Below are positions 17,429 to 25,834 of a stretch of 64,000 bases of DNA, in pieces. The stretch spans positions 3,534,001 to 3,598,000 of the forward strand of contig NZ_CP046622.1 in assembly GCF_009755665.1 (NCBI RefSeq), given 5' to 3'. The stretch is from Variovorax paradoxus. GTDB lineage: Bacteria; Pseudomonadota; Gammaproteobacteria; Burkholderiales; Burkholderiaceae_C. The notes under the pieces were generated by a model, which was not told the origin of the DNA, searched no databases, and saw nothing but the letters and a program-made list of their open reading frames with translations. A program made the translations under genes and the position numbers. Within the stretch, counting starts at the first letter, position 1. Each line of letters opens with the position of its first letter.

Positions 17429-18319
17429 TCAGCCCAGAAAGCGCAGCAGCAGCCGGTTGAACTCATCGGCGCGCTCGTACTGCGCCCAGTGCCCCGCCCC
17501 GTCGATCACCACGCCTTCGCGCTGCGGCTGCCCGGCCGTGAGTTGCGCCACCAGCGGTCGCGGATCGGCGGTGACGTCGTACTCGCCCCAGAGCAGCAGT
17601 TGCGGCCCACCGATGGCCTCGAGCGCGGCCTGCAGTCCGCCGGCCTGCGACACCTCCTTGCTGCGAAAGCGCGTGCCGTGGCAGGAGATGTCGTGGATCT
17701 CGAAAGCCAGCGCGTCGATGGCAGCCTTGTCGTGCAGCATGAGCGCGGCCAGGTTGTGCAGCAGCGCGGCGCGTTCTTCCTCGCGATCGGGTGCGGCGCG
17801 CCAGTTGATCATTTGCGCCGCCATGCGCCGCAAGGTGCCGTGGCCTCCGCTGCCGACGAGCGCCAGGCGCCGGATGGCACCGCGCCGCACGGCAAAGCGC
17901 GCGGCGGTGAGTCCGCCGAACGAGAAGCCGCCGAGATCGATGGGCGTGCCGGCGCCGATCAGTTGGTCGAGCGATCCGCCCAGCGCATCGAGCAAGGGGC
18001 CGAGCGGGTCTTCGCCGGGCGCTGCGCGAGGCGGCGCATCCGAATCGTTGAAACCCGGCATGTCGGGCAGCCACAGCGTGCGGCCGGCCGAAAGCGCCTC
18101 GACGTTGCGCAGCCAGTGCATCCAGCTGCCGTGGCCGCCGTGCAGCAGCACCAGCGGCGGATCGGGGCTTTCTTCTTCGGCGCCGAAGCGGCGCCAGCAG
18201 ACGCGAACGCCGCCATGCACCACGTCATGGCGCGTGCCGGTGGCGGCGACGCGTTCGATGAGCAGGCGGGCTTCTGCGCCTGACTCCGAAGTGGAATTTG
18301 AATCGGGGATGGAAGACAT
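17429..18319 (-). CDS. Alpha/beta hydrolase, meta-cleavage-product hydrolase-like
   Basis: A protein of 296 aa with the hydrolase fold. It has an oxyanion HG motif (LVLLHGGHGSWMHW, near residue 60), nucleophile elbow GGFSFGG with Ser, acid in LLWGEYDVTADPR and His in DGAGHWAQYE, completing a Ser-Asp-His triad. The ATG at 18319 (MSSIPDSN) is preferred over an upstream start that would overlap the dioxygenase gene. It follows the LigB-type dioxygenase gene by 28 bp on the same strand, so a role on a ring-cleavage product is plausible but unproven. Confidence 0.85.
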   Translation of the reverse strand: MSSIPDSNSTSESGAEARLLIERVAATGTRHDVVHGGVRVCWRRFGAEEESPDPPLVLLHGGHGSWMHWLRNVEALSAGRTLWLPDMPGFNDSDAPPRAAPGEDPLGPLLDALGGSLDQLIGAGTPIDLGGFSFGGLTAARFAVRRGAIRRLALVGSGGHGTLRRMAAQMINWRAAPDREEERAALLHNLAALMLHDKAAIDALAFEIHDISCHGTRFRSKEVSQAGGLQAALEAIGGPQLLLWGEYDVTADPRPLVAQLTAGQPQREGVVIDGAGHWAQYERADEFNRLLLRFLG

Positions 18320-18347
18320 CGCCCGATTCTGCCAACTGGCTGTTCTT

Positions 18348-19223
18348 CTAGCTGGCGGCCGCGCCAAAGCGGTAGCTCGACACCACCAGCCCGCCCATGA
18401 AGTCGTCTTCGTGATAGATGCGTTCGCCGGCTTCCTGCTCGGCCGCGCCGACCGCCACCATGAGCGGAATCAGGTGCTCCTCGCGCGGATGCGCCATGCG
18501 CGCCGAGGGGGCCGAGGCCCAGTCCTGCAGCCGCTGCACGCGCTCTTGCGGCGATGCTTGCACGGAGGTGTCGTCGAGCCAGTCGCCGAACGCCTTCGAA
18601 ACGCCGTGCGCCTGCGGACCGAAATTGCGCAGGTTGTGATAGCTCAGGCCGCTGCCGACGATGAGCACGTTTTCACCCCGCAACGGCGCGAGCGCGCGGC
18701 CAAGCGCCAGGTGCTCCGCCGGGTCGAGCCCGCGCTTGAGCGACAGCTGCACCACCGGCACGCTGGCGTCCGGGTACATGGCCGCCATGGGCGAGAACAT
18801 GCCGTGATCGAAGCCGCGCTCGGGGTCGATGGCCGCCGGCTGCCCGGCCGCGGTCAGGAGCGACTGCACACGTTGCGCGAGCTGGGGCGAGCCGGGCGCG
18901 TCGTAGCGCACTTCATACGTGTGGGCCGGAAAGCCGCCGTAGTCGTAGATCATCGGCGGGCGCGGGTTGCCCTGCACGGTGAAGACCGGCGCCTCCCAAT
19001 GGGCCGACACCATGAGAATGGCACCGGGCGTGCGGCCGATCTGGCGCGGCATGTCGGCCAGCGAGGCGGCCAGCCGGTCGTAGACGCCGCCCATCTCTTT
19101 CTTCATCCAGGGCCAGGGGCCGCCGCCATGCGAGATGAAGTACGTGGGCAGGCGGGAGGTGTTGTCGTCGTGGGTCAAGCCGATGCTCCGTGAAGGCGTT
19201 GCATCGACTGTAGCGCCAGACAT
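18348..19223 (-). CDS. LigB/DODA-type class III extradiol dioxygenase family protein
   Basis: A protein of up to 291 aa. Family signatures are YFISHGGGPWPWM, LMVSAHWEAPVFTV, DHGMFSPMAAMYP and LIVGSGLSYHNLRNFG; the conserved His residues in these segments are the expected metal ligands of the DODA/YgiD group. Two starts are possible: ATG at 19223, with GGGAG abutting it, or a downstream in-frame TTG (LTHDDNTS) near 19178 that has GGAG at good spacing. Members cleave catecholic rings, but some only bind zinc with no known substrate. It is upstream of an alpha/beta hydrolase, so a two-step ring-cleavage pair is possible. Confidence 0.82.
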   Translation of the reverse strand: MSGATVDATPSRSIGLTHDDNTSRLPTYFISHGGGPWPWMKKEMGGVYDRLAASLADMPRQIGRTPGAILMVSAHWEAPVFTVQGNPRPPMIYDYGGFPAHTYEVRYDAPGSPQLAQRVQSLLTAAGQPAAIDPERGFDHGMFSPMAAMYPDASVPVVQLSLKRGLDPAEHLALGRALAPLRGENVLIVGSGLSYHNLRNFGPQAHGVSKAFGDWLDDTSVQASPQERVQRLQDWASAPSARMAHPREEHLIPLMVAVGAAEQEAGERIYHEDDFMGGLVVSSYRFGAAAS

Positions 19224-19255
19224 CTCCCATCAGGGATCGACAGGCCAGTAGACGA

Positions 19256-19498
19256 TCACAGCGCGGGGGGAAGGCATCGCGAGCGGGCTTCGTACGCTTC
19301 CCATTCACGCATGCGGTTCTCGAGATCTTCATGATCGACCGATTGCGAGAGGTAGCGTTCCCGCAGGTCGATCGTGGCAGCACCGCAGCGCCGCACAAGA
19401 CTTTCGACAGCACGCTTGAAAGCGTCGTGCACGGACGGGCTCGGCACCTTGACTGCGTCGGCCGGCAGCGGCAGCGGGAAGATTCGGCTTGTGTTCAC
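19256..19498 (-). CDS. Small DUF3563-like protein
   Basis: A protein of 80 aa. The centre-to-end segment LRERYLSQSVDHEDLENRMR resembles the short DUF3563 family of beta-proteobacteria (pattern YL-x-S-x-D-x-x-DLE-R-R). It starts at GTG with an excellent upstream GAGGAG 7 bp away. No signal or membrane segment is seen. Function is unknown. It is transcribed separately from the LuxR gene 140 bp further along. Confidence 0.65.
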   Translation of the reverse strand: MNTSRIFPLPLPADAVKVPSPSVHDAFKRAVESLVRRCGAATIDLRERYLSQSVDHEDLENRMREWEAYEARSRCLPPAL

Positions 19499-19640
19499 AG
19501 TGGACTCCTCGAGTTGGAACCGCCTGTGAGGTCTTGGCCGGGCGGAACGGTGAGGTCCCGAGCCTAGGGAGATCGCACGCTCAAGGAGTCATCGGAAACA
19601 ATGAGGCGTGAGATCGCTGCGCTGACGAATCGATGTTCGA

Positions 19641-20462
19641 TCAGCGGGCTTCGGGCAGGCGCCCGAGCCAGAGGGATGTCAGCGCCGCCCGGTTATGCAC
19701 GCCGAACTTGGCGTAGATCGACTTCACGTGAATGTGCGTCGTGTTCGGGCTTTGGCCCAGATTGGCTGCGATTACTTTCTCCGCCCTTCCCTCGAGCAGC
19801 CCCAGCAAGACCCTGCGCTCCGTTGCGGTGAGCGGTGCGTTCGCGATGAGGAGCCCGTGGCTGAGCAATTGCTGGCGATAGAACCACCGCAGTCCGCGAA
19901 GCGCCAGGCCGAAAGGGTTCTTGTCCGCCGATGAGAACCGGGGGGTTTCCGTGCTCCGGAAAATGAAAAGATGCACCCGCACATCGGCGTTGATTGCGCA
20001 ACGCATCGACATGCTGTCCGCGTGCCCGACATCCAGGTAATGGCGCTGGTAGTGGGGGCCGTTGAACCACTCGGGAGGCAGCGCTTCAAACAGCAGCTGT
20101 GTGCGAAACGGTTCCTCGCCCGACACCGCAAGGATCTGCGAGAGGTCGACAGACGGCGACCACAAGGTGTCGAACTGCTCCTGGACCGAAGCGGCAATCG
20201 GCGGCAAGGGCCGCAAAAGCCGGACGTATAGCGGACGCCAGCCGTTCAACGCGTCGCCCACCGCGGGGCTGGGCAGCCGCACGACCACCGACCAGAGCGC
20301 GTTATGCGCGCCAAAGATCGAGCACAGGCTGCCGAGCAGGTGCTCCAGCGCTTCATCGCCGTCGCCGATGGGGTAGTTCGCGAGCTTGTCCCACAGCGTG
20401 TAGATCTGCTCGGTGCAATCGGGTATTGAAGGCTGTGCGGCGGGCTCGACTCCTGCGTTCAA
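19641..20462 (-). CDS. LuxR-type transcriptional regulator
   Basis: A protein of 273 aa whose C-terminus is a GerE/LuxR helix-turn-helix (LTATERRVLLGLLEGRAEKV, then NTTHIHVKSIYAKFGVHNRA). The N-terminal 190 residues do not match a sensor domain I can name. It starts at TTG with AGGTGAT just upstream. It is divergent from another LuxR-type gene (20595), sharing a 132-bp promoter region, so the two may cross-regulate. Signal and targets are unknown. Confidence 0.85.
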   Translation of the reverse strand: MNAGVEPAAQPSIPDCTEQIYTLWDKLANYPIGDGDEALEHLLGSLCSIFGAHNALWSVVVRLPSPAVGDALNGWRPLYVRLLRPLPPIAASVQEQFDTLWSPSVDLSQILAVSGEEPFRTQLLFEALPPEWFNGPHYQRHYLDVGHADSMSMRCAINADVRVHLFIFRSTETPRFSSADKNPFGLALRGLRWFYRQQLLSHGLLIANAPLTATERRVLLGLLEGRAEKVIAANLGQSPNTTHIHVKSIYAKFGVHNRAALTSLWLGRLPEAR

Positions 20463-20594
20463 TTGATCACCTGTTTAGGTTATTACGCGACGCAGCCCGC
20501 CTGCCTACGATTCGTCGATGAATCAGCCCCGCATCGTATGGCATTTGACGAACCTTGTGCCCCCGGCACGGGCATCGGGTAGGTACCCCGTGCG

Positions 20595-21752
20595 ATGACC
20601 GCCCCGGAACAGATTTCCGCCGCGGAGCTGTCGGAGCTGATCGGTGCCATCTACGACTGCTCCCTCGACCCGCAGCGGTGGGCTGCAACATGCGAAATGA
20701 TTGCGCAGCGTTGTGACAGCGTCGGCGGCGGCATCTGCGTGCACGACCTGAAGCAGGTCCAGAACGACCAGTTGTACGTCTTCGGCTATGAGCCGGAGTT
20801 TCTGCAGAAACTCGGCGCCCGGTACGCCGAGAGCCCGATGGCCGCGGCGGATGTCCTCTCGAACCTGGGGGACGTGAGCGCTCTGTCGATGGAGCGTTTC
20901 CATCTGCACGACAGCGGCTTCTACCGCGAGGTACTGCAGCCGCACGGCGTGCTCGACATCATGTGGTTTCCGGCGCTGCGCACCGGCGGGCGCATGGCGT
21001 CCCTGCACGCGTCGCGCAGCGACAAGTCGCCGCACTACCAGCAGAGCGACCTTGGCCTGTTCAAGCTCCTTGCTCCGCATGTCTGCCGCGCTCTGGCGAT
21101 TTCCGATGCGCTCGACATCCAGGTGCTGAATTCCGACGTGCTGAAGAGAACCCTCGACGGGCTGGCAGCCGGCGTTTTCCTGGCCGCGCGCGACGGCCAC
21201 GTCGTGTACATGAACACCGCGGCCGAGCGGCAGGTCAGGTCGGGCACGGCGATGCGCCTGGTCGACAACCGGTTGTCCCCGGTGTATCCGGCGGCTCGTG
21301 CCGCATTGACGCAGGCGATCCAGGATTCAGGCCGCGAGGGTGCCGACATGCGCACCAAGGACCATGCGATCGGCATTCCTGATGGAACCGGCGGGGGCTA
21401 CGTCGCCACCTTGCTGCCGATTGCCGATGGCCGGCGCGCCGGGGTCCTCGCACCGTTCGCGGCGAGTGTTGCCGTGTTCATGCAAGACCCCGTGCAGCCG
21501 CCGCTGATGCCCGGGGAGGCCTTTGGACGGCTGCATGGGCTCACCGGCGGCGAACTGCGCGTGCTGATGGCGCTGTCGCAAGGCCTCGGCGGCACCGAGG
21601 CCGCCGGCATGCTGGGCGTGGGCGAGCCGACCATTCGCACCCACCTGCAGAGGATCTACTCCAAGACCGGCACCTCCAGGCAGGGGGATCTGCTGCGCCT
21701 TCTGCACCACTCGACACCTCCGACACGGCACCAGACGCGCCTGGCGGATTGA
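20595..21752 (+). CDS. LuxR-type regulator with PAS-like sensor region
   Basis: A protein of 385 aa. The C-terminus is a LuxR HTH (LTGGELRVLMALSQGLGGTE, then TIRTHLQRIYSKTGTSRQGD), the variant seen in many proteobacterial regulators that start with a helical/PAS-like region. LDGLAAGVFLAARDGHVVYMN near residue 190 is a typical PAS segment. It is divergent from the other LuxR-type gene. The downstream gene encodes a small membrane protein, perhaps a target, but no operator is evident. Confidence 0.87.
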   Translation: MTAPEQISAAELSELIGAIYDCSLDPQRWAATCEMIAQRCDSVGGGICVHDLKQVQNDQLYVFGYEPEFLQKLGARYAESPMAAADVLSNLGDVSALSMERFHLHDSGFYREVLQPHGVLDIMWFPALRTGGRMASLHASRSDKSPHYQQSDLGLFKLLAPHVCRALAISDALDIQVLNSDVLKRTLDGLAAGVFLAARDGHVVYMNTAAERQVRSGTAMRLVDNRLSPVYPAARAALTQAIQDSGREGADMRTKDHAIGIPDGTGGGYVATLLPIADGRRAGVLAPFAASVAVFMQDPVQPPLMPGEAFGRLHGLTGGELRVLMALSQGLGGTEAAGMLGVGEPTIRTHLQRIYSKTGTSRQGDLLRLLHHSTPPTRHQTRLAD

Positions 21753-21875
21753 GCGGCCTCGGACGAACGGCCTGACGCGAAGGATGTATGCCGCCGCGTC
21801 ATCGCTTCCGATGACGCGGCGGCTGCGGTGGAGGCCTACGCTCGCGCACCAATATCTACAACAAGAGGGTTTGCC

Positions 21876-22316
21876 ATGTTCGACCGCACCGTTCGACGCC
21901 TGTCCGCAGCAAAAGGCGCAATCATGCTTCGGCTCTCGCAGCGGACGCAGCTCATCGGGTCCTTCGCTACAGGGGCGGTGGTCTCCGGCGTTCTCCTGAC
22001 CTTCGCGATGAACAGTCCGGCCGTCGGTGTCACGCCGCCGATCGAACCTGCACGGGCCGCCGTGGCGCAGTCCAGGCTCGATCTGCTGCGCAACCAGGCG
22101 GCGGGCGGCGACGAATTTTCAAACTGGGCGCTCGCCAATGCGCTGCTGGACAAGTTCGATTTGACCGGCGACTCGGACGACCTCTACGAGGCCATGGTGT
22201 GGGTCGACAGGCGTTCGGACATGTACGCCAACCAGGAACTGGCGTCGCGCGTGGTCGACCGCTACTGCGGGCACCATGTGGTGCGATGGCACTGGTTCTG
22301 TGTTCTGGGCGAATGA
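21876..22316 (+). CDS. Small single-span membrane protein, unknown function
   Basis: A protein of 146 aa with one predicted membrane helix (IGSFATGAVVSGVLLTFAM, near residues 28-46) after a basic N-terminus, then a soluble, mostly helical region. It is likely N-in with a periplasmic C-terminus. Two Cys residues lie near the end (RYCGHH and WFCVLGE). ATG 21876 is chosen because GAGGG lies 6 bp upstream; an earlier in-frame start at 21828 lacks one. I do not recognise a family. Confidence 0.6.
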   Translation: MFDRTVRRLSAAKGAIMLRLSQRTQLIGSFATGAVVSGVLLTFAMNSPAVGVTPPIEPARAAVAQSRLDLLRNQAAGGDEFSNWALANALLDKFDLTGDSDDLYEAMVWVDRRSDMYANQELASRVVDRYCGHHVVRWHWFCVLGE

Positions 22317-22415
22317 CCCGGGCCACTGCAGAGCGCAACGCCGGAACGCACCCTTTCGGGGCAAGGAATGCCGCCCCGGGATAAAGTCGCAGCTTCTCCC
22401 TGGAGACTGCACGCC

Positions 22416-24278
22416 TTGTTCCGTTTTTTCGAAAAACTCCTCCACCCCTATCCCGCTGCCGAACCGGCGCTTCCCCCGACGGGCTTCTTTGCCTTCCTGT
22501 GGGCCTGCACGCAAGGCCTGCGTCTCAAGATGGCCGCCATGGCGGCGCTCACCGCGGCCATCTCCACCTTCGAGGCGCTGCTGTTCGCCGTGCTCGGGCG
22601 TGTGGTCGACTGGCTCGGCGGCCAGGTACCGTCGCGGCTGTGGGCAGACCGCGGCGACACGCTGATGTGGCTGGCCGCGCTGCTGGTCATCAGCATCGGC
22701 GTGGTCGCGCTGCAAACCATCGTCAAGCACCAGACGCTGGCGGTGAACCTGCCGATGCGCCTGCGCTGGAACTTTCATCGGCTGATGCTGGGCCAGAGCA
22801 TGGCCTTCTACCAGGACGAGTTTGCGGGCCGCATCACCGCCAAGGTGATGCAGACCGCGCTCGCGGTGCGCGACACCCTCTTTGTGCTGGCCGACGTGGT
22901 GGTGGCCATGGGCGTGTATGTGGTGACCATCATCGTGCTGGTGAGCGTGCTCGACCTGCAGCTGGTGGTGCCGTTCATCATCTGGCTCGTTCTGTATGCG
23001 GTTTCGCTGATGTACTTTGTGCCGCGCCTGGGCAAGGTGGGCAAGGCGCAGGCCGACGCGCGCGCGCTGATGACCGGCCGCGTGACCGACGCCTACACCA
23101 ACATCGCCACCGTCAAGCTGTTCTCGCACACGCAGCGCGAGGCCGGGTTTGCGCGCGAGGCGATGCGCGAGTTCATGTACACCGGCTACGGGCAGATGCG
23201 GCTGGTGAGCGCCTTCGAAATCGTCAACCATGCGCTCAGCATGGGCCTGACGGCGGGCATGGCCGGCACGGCGCTCTGGCTCTGGTCGAACGGCACGGTG
23301 GGCGTGGGTGCCGTGGCCGCGGCCACAGCGATGGCTTTGCGGTTGCAGGGCATGTCGCATTGGATCATGTGGGAGATGACGAGCTTGTTCGAGAATATCG
23401 GCACCGTGCAGGACGGCATGAAGACGCTGTCGCGCCCGCGCATCGTGCTGGACGCGCCCGATGCCGGCGTGCTCCACGTGCCGCGCGGCGAGGTGCGCTT
23501 CGAGCATGCGAGCTTCCGCTATGCGGATGCCGGCCGCCGTGTCATCGACGACCTGAACCTGGTGGTGCGGCCCGGTGAAAAGATCGGCCTGGTCGGCCGT
23601 TCGGGCGCGGGCAAGTCGACGCTAGTCAACCTGCTGCTGCGCTTTCATGACCTGGAAAGCGGCCGCATCCTGATCGACGGGCAGGACATTGCCCATGTGA
23701 CGCAGGATTCACTGCGCAGCCACATCGGCATGGTCACGCAGGACACCTCGCTCATGCACCGCTCGGTGGCGGACAACATCGCCTACGGCCGCCCTGACGC
23801 CACGCAGGAGCAGATCGAGGCCGCCGCCAAGCGCGCCGAGGCGCACGAATTCATCCAGACGCTGGGCGACGCGACCGGCCGGCGCGGCTACGAGGCGCAC
23901 GTGGGCGAGCGCGGTGTGAAGCTGTCGGGCGGGCAGCGCCAGCGCGTGGCCATTGCACGCGTGATGCTGAAGGACGCGCCGATCCTGCTGCTCGACGAGG
24001 CGACCAGCGCGCTCGACTCCGAGGTGGAAACCGCCATCCAGCAGAGCCTGTACCGGCTGATGGAAGGCAAGACCGTGATTGCCATTGCGCACCGCCTCTC
24101 GACCATTGCGGCGATGGACCGGCTGATCGTGCTCGACGAAGGCCGCGTGGTGGAAGAAGGCGACCACCGCTCGCTCATGGCACAAGGCGGCCTGTATGCG
24201 CGGCTGTGGGCGCACCAGAGCGGCGGCTTCCTGGGCGATTCGCTCGAGGAAGACGAAGGCGAAGCGCTGCGGGCGTAG
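22416..24278 (+). CDS. ABC exporter, fused permease and ATPase (MsbA/ABCB type)
   Basis: An ABC half-transporter of about 620 aa with six membrane helices, followed by an ATPase domain. Visible are Walker A GRSGAGKST (near residue 407), signature LSGGQRQRVAIARV and Walker B ILLLDEATSALDS. TTG 22416 (LFRFFEKLLHPYP) fits the usual start of this subfamily and has GGAG upstream; ATG 22368 is the alternative. It should act as a homodimeric exporter of lipids, drugs or peptides. No accessory genes identify the cargo. Confidence 0.9.
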   Translation: MFRFFEKLLHPYPAAEPALPPTGFFAFLWACTQGLRLKMAAMAALTAAISTFEALLFAVLGRVVDWLGGQVPSRLWADRGDTLMWLAALLVISIGVVALQTIVKHQTLAVNLPMRLRWNFHRLMLGQSMAFYQDEFAGRITAKVMQTALAVRDTLFVLADVVVAMGVYVVTIIVLVSVLDLQLVVPFIIWLVLYAVSLMYFVPRLGKVGKAQADARALMTGRVTDAYTNIATVKLFSHTQREAGFAREAMREFMYTGYGQMRLVSAFEIVNHALSMGLTAGMAGTALWLWSNGTVGVGAVAAATAMALRLQGMSHWIMWEMTSLFENIGTVQDGMKTLSRPRIVLDAPDAGVLHVPRGEVRFEHASFRYADAGRRVIDDLNLVVRPGEKIGLVGRSGAGKSTLVNLLLRFHDLESGRILIDGQDIAHVTQDSLRSHIGMVTQDTSLMHRSVADNIAYGRPDATQEQIEAAAKRAEAHEFIQTLGDATGRRGYEAHVGERGVKLSGGQRQRVAIARVMLKDAPILLLDEATSALDSEVETAIQQSLYRLMEGKTVIAIAHRLSTIAAMDRLIVLDEGRVVEEGDHRSLMAQGGLYARLWAHQSGGFLGDSLEEDEGEALRA

Positions 24279-24284
24279 CCAGCT

Positions 24285-24713
24285 TCAGGTGGGCAGTGCG
24301 CCGGCCTCGTACAACGCCGCGAACTCCGCGCTTGGTGCAATTGGCTTGACGATGTCGATCAGCACCCCGTTCGGGTCGCTGGTAATGAAGTGGCGCTGGC
24401 CGAAGGCCTCGTCGCGCAGCGGCAGAAGAATCGGCAGGCCGGCCGCGGCGAGCCGGTCGTGAACCGCGTCGGGGTCGTCCACCTCGAAGTTGAGCAGCAG
24501 CCCGCCCGCCACCTGGCCGCGCGCGGGCGCGGGAATGGTCTCGTGCCGGCCGTCGAGCACGGCAAGGTTCACCGATGGCTGCTCTGCCATCTGCAGGTGC
24601 ACATACCACTCGCTCGTGAAGAGCGGCGTGAAGCCGAAATGCGCCTGGTAGAAGGCGGCGGTTCCGGCCACGTCATTGGTCATGATCACCGGGTAGTAGC
24701 TTGTCACTTTCAT
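24285..24713 (-). CDS. Glyoxalase/bleomycin-resistance (VOC) family protein
   Basis: A protein of 142 aa. [20 protein letters not shown] and [16 protein letters not shown] are typical of a VOC fold, with the paired beta-alpha-beta repeat ending in [16 protein letters not shown]. The start at 24713 has AAAGGA upstream. It is divergent from a TetR regulator with two shared operators between them, so it is very probably that regulator's target. The substrate is unknown; such pairs often respond to reactive or toxic organics. Confidence 0.85.
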   Translation of the reverse strand: MKVTSYYPVIMTNDVAGTAAFYQAHFGFTPLFTSEWYVHLQMAEQPSVNLAVLDGRHETIPAPARGQVAGGLLLNFEVDDPDAVHDRLAAAGLPILLPLRDEAFGQRHFITSDPNGVLIDIVKPIAPSAEFAALYEAGALPT

Positions 24714-24733
24714 GGCGTCGGTCCTTTCAATTA

Positions 24734-24785
24734 ACATGCAGTCTGCATGTAAGTTGTATATTAATCTACAGACAGCCTGTATGTA
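24734..24785. promoter_or_regulatory. Paired TetR operators between VOC and TetR genes
   Basis: Operator 1 (24734-24750) is a perfect 17-bp palindrome, ACATGCAGTCTGCATGT. Operator 2 (24767-24785), TACAGACAGCCTGTATGTA, shares the pattern ACA-N2-CAG-N-CTG-N-ATGT with one arm mismatch. Centres are 34 bp apart with an AT-rich core (TATATTAAT) between them that probably holds both divergent promoters. Operator 2 ends one base before the TetR ATG. Assignment to the adjacent TetR is inferred from position and symmetry. Confidence 0.85.
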
Positions 24786-24786
24786 A

Positions 24787-25407
24787 ATGCCTAAATCCAT
24801 TGCCGACTCTCAATCCAGAACCAACCGGGAACGCACGGAAGCCACGCGCCTTGCGCTGATCGACGCCGCGCGAGCGCTGTTCGTCAGCAAGGGCTACGGC
24901 GAAACCTCGACGCCCGAGATTGCTGTTGCCGCCGGTATCACGCGTGGCGCGCTGTATCACCACTTTGCGGACAAGCGCGACCTGTTCAGGCAGGTGCTGG
25001 TGCGCGAGGCCGAAACCGTGGCGGCCGACATCGAGGCGGCCACGCCACGGCAGCTGACGCCGCGCGAAGCCCTGCTGGAGGGAAGCCAGGCCTACCTGAA
25101 CGCGATGAGCGCGCCGGGCCGCACGCGGCTGCTGCTGATCGAAGGGCCGGCCGTGCTGGGCCTGGAAGAAATCATGGCCATCGACGACGCCACCTCGGCC
25201 GGCTCGCTGCGCCAGGGGCTGGAAAAAGCCGGTTTGGGCAAGGGAGAAGTCTCGCTCGACGCCCTCTCCCGGCTGCTATCGGCGGCCTTCGACCGGGCGG
25301 CACTGGAGATAGATGCCGGCGCCGATCCGCAAGAAATCCATTCGGCGATGCGCTGGCTGCTCGAGCAGGCACTGGGCCTCGAGCCGCGCCGCAAGCACGC
25401 GGCCTGA
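24787..25407 (+). CDS. TetR-family transcriptional repressor
   Basis: A protein of 206 aa. The N-terminal HTH ([20 protein letters not shown], then [18 protein letters not shown]) is canonical TetR; the C-terminal ligand domain (from about residue 80) is of the common AcrR-like class. The ATG directly follows the second operator with no Shine-Dalgarno, suggesting a short or leaderless transcript. It probably represses itself and the divergent VOC gene. Confidence 0.92.
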   Translation: MPKSIADSQSRTNRERTEATRLALIDAARALFVSKGYGETSTPEIAVAAGITRGALYHHFADKRDLFRQVLVREAETVAADIEAATPRQLTPREALLEGSQAYLNAMSAPGRTRLLLIEGPAVLGLEEIMAIDDATSAGSLRQGLEKAGLGKGEVSLDALSRLLSAAFDRAALEIDAGADPQEIHSAMRWLLEQALGLEPRRKHAA

Positions 25408-25539
25408 GGCTGCGCTGGCGGGGCGCATGCGCTCGCCCGGGTCTTGGCGAGTCCTACAGCACAGGCCGCCCCTCGCCGACAGCCGCCACCCCCCTGCGGC
25501 GCGATGCTGGCGCTGTCGTCAACAACGAGGAGTCCTCGC

Positions 25540-25614
25540 GTGAATTCAATCATCTACATCGTCGGTCTGGTCGTGGTTGTAGTGGCCGTGCTTTCGTTCT
25601 TCGGCCTCCGCTAG
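25540..25614 (+). CDS. 24-residue hydrophobic membrane microprotein
   Basis: GTG-started frame of 24 codons encoding a single hydrophobic helix (MNSIIYIVGLVV...LSFFGLR) ending in an Arg. The upstream sequence ACGAGGAGT gives a strong ribosome site about 8 bp from the GTG. That site lies within CGAGGAGTCCTCG (25526-25538), which could pair and hide it. Similar Ile/Val-rich microproteins ending in GLR are common in proteobacteria, but no function is established. No domain can be assigned. Confidence 0.6.
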   Translation: MNSIIYIVGLVVVVVAVLSFFGLR

Positions 25615-25620
25615 AGATGG

Positions 25621-25742
25621 GCACTCCCCCAGGCTGCGCGCACTTCGTGTCGCTTCTCCCTCCCCCTCGCCGGGGGCAACACCTGCGGCCCGGCAAAGCC
25701 GGTTCCGCGGTGTTCCACGAAAGGGATCGCTTGCGGTCCCTT
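25621..25742. repeat. GC-rich palindromic repeat region with two hairpins
   Basis: The gap 25615-25834 holds no gene. It contains a hairpin at 25678-25714 (AACACC...CGGCaaaGCCG...GGTGTT) and a second, AAGGGA-N10-TCCCTT, at 25721-25742. Both follow a TCCCTCCCCCTCGCCGGGGG tract of the kind seen in the 11.4-kb repeat. It may act as a terminator for the microprotein gene or be a dispersed repeat. Upstream, 25408-25539 shows nothing I can identify. Confidence 0.55.
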
Positions 25743-25834
25743 CTCTAGTCGTTCGCATAGAGTCCATCGCAGCGCGCCGGGCATAATTTGCCCGCCTTCC
25801 GCCATCGCGGAACGCCACTTGCGAAGGGACCCTG

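Noticed and set aside
20463..20594. Lux-box-like ACCT-N4-AGGT between the two LuxR genes
   Set aside because: The arms are only 4 bp and include the ribosome site of the minus-strand gene; too weak to call an operator.
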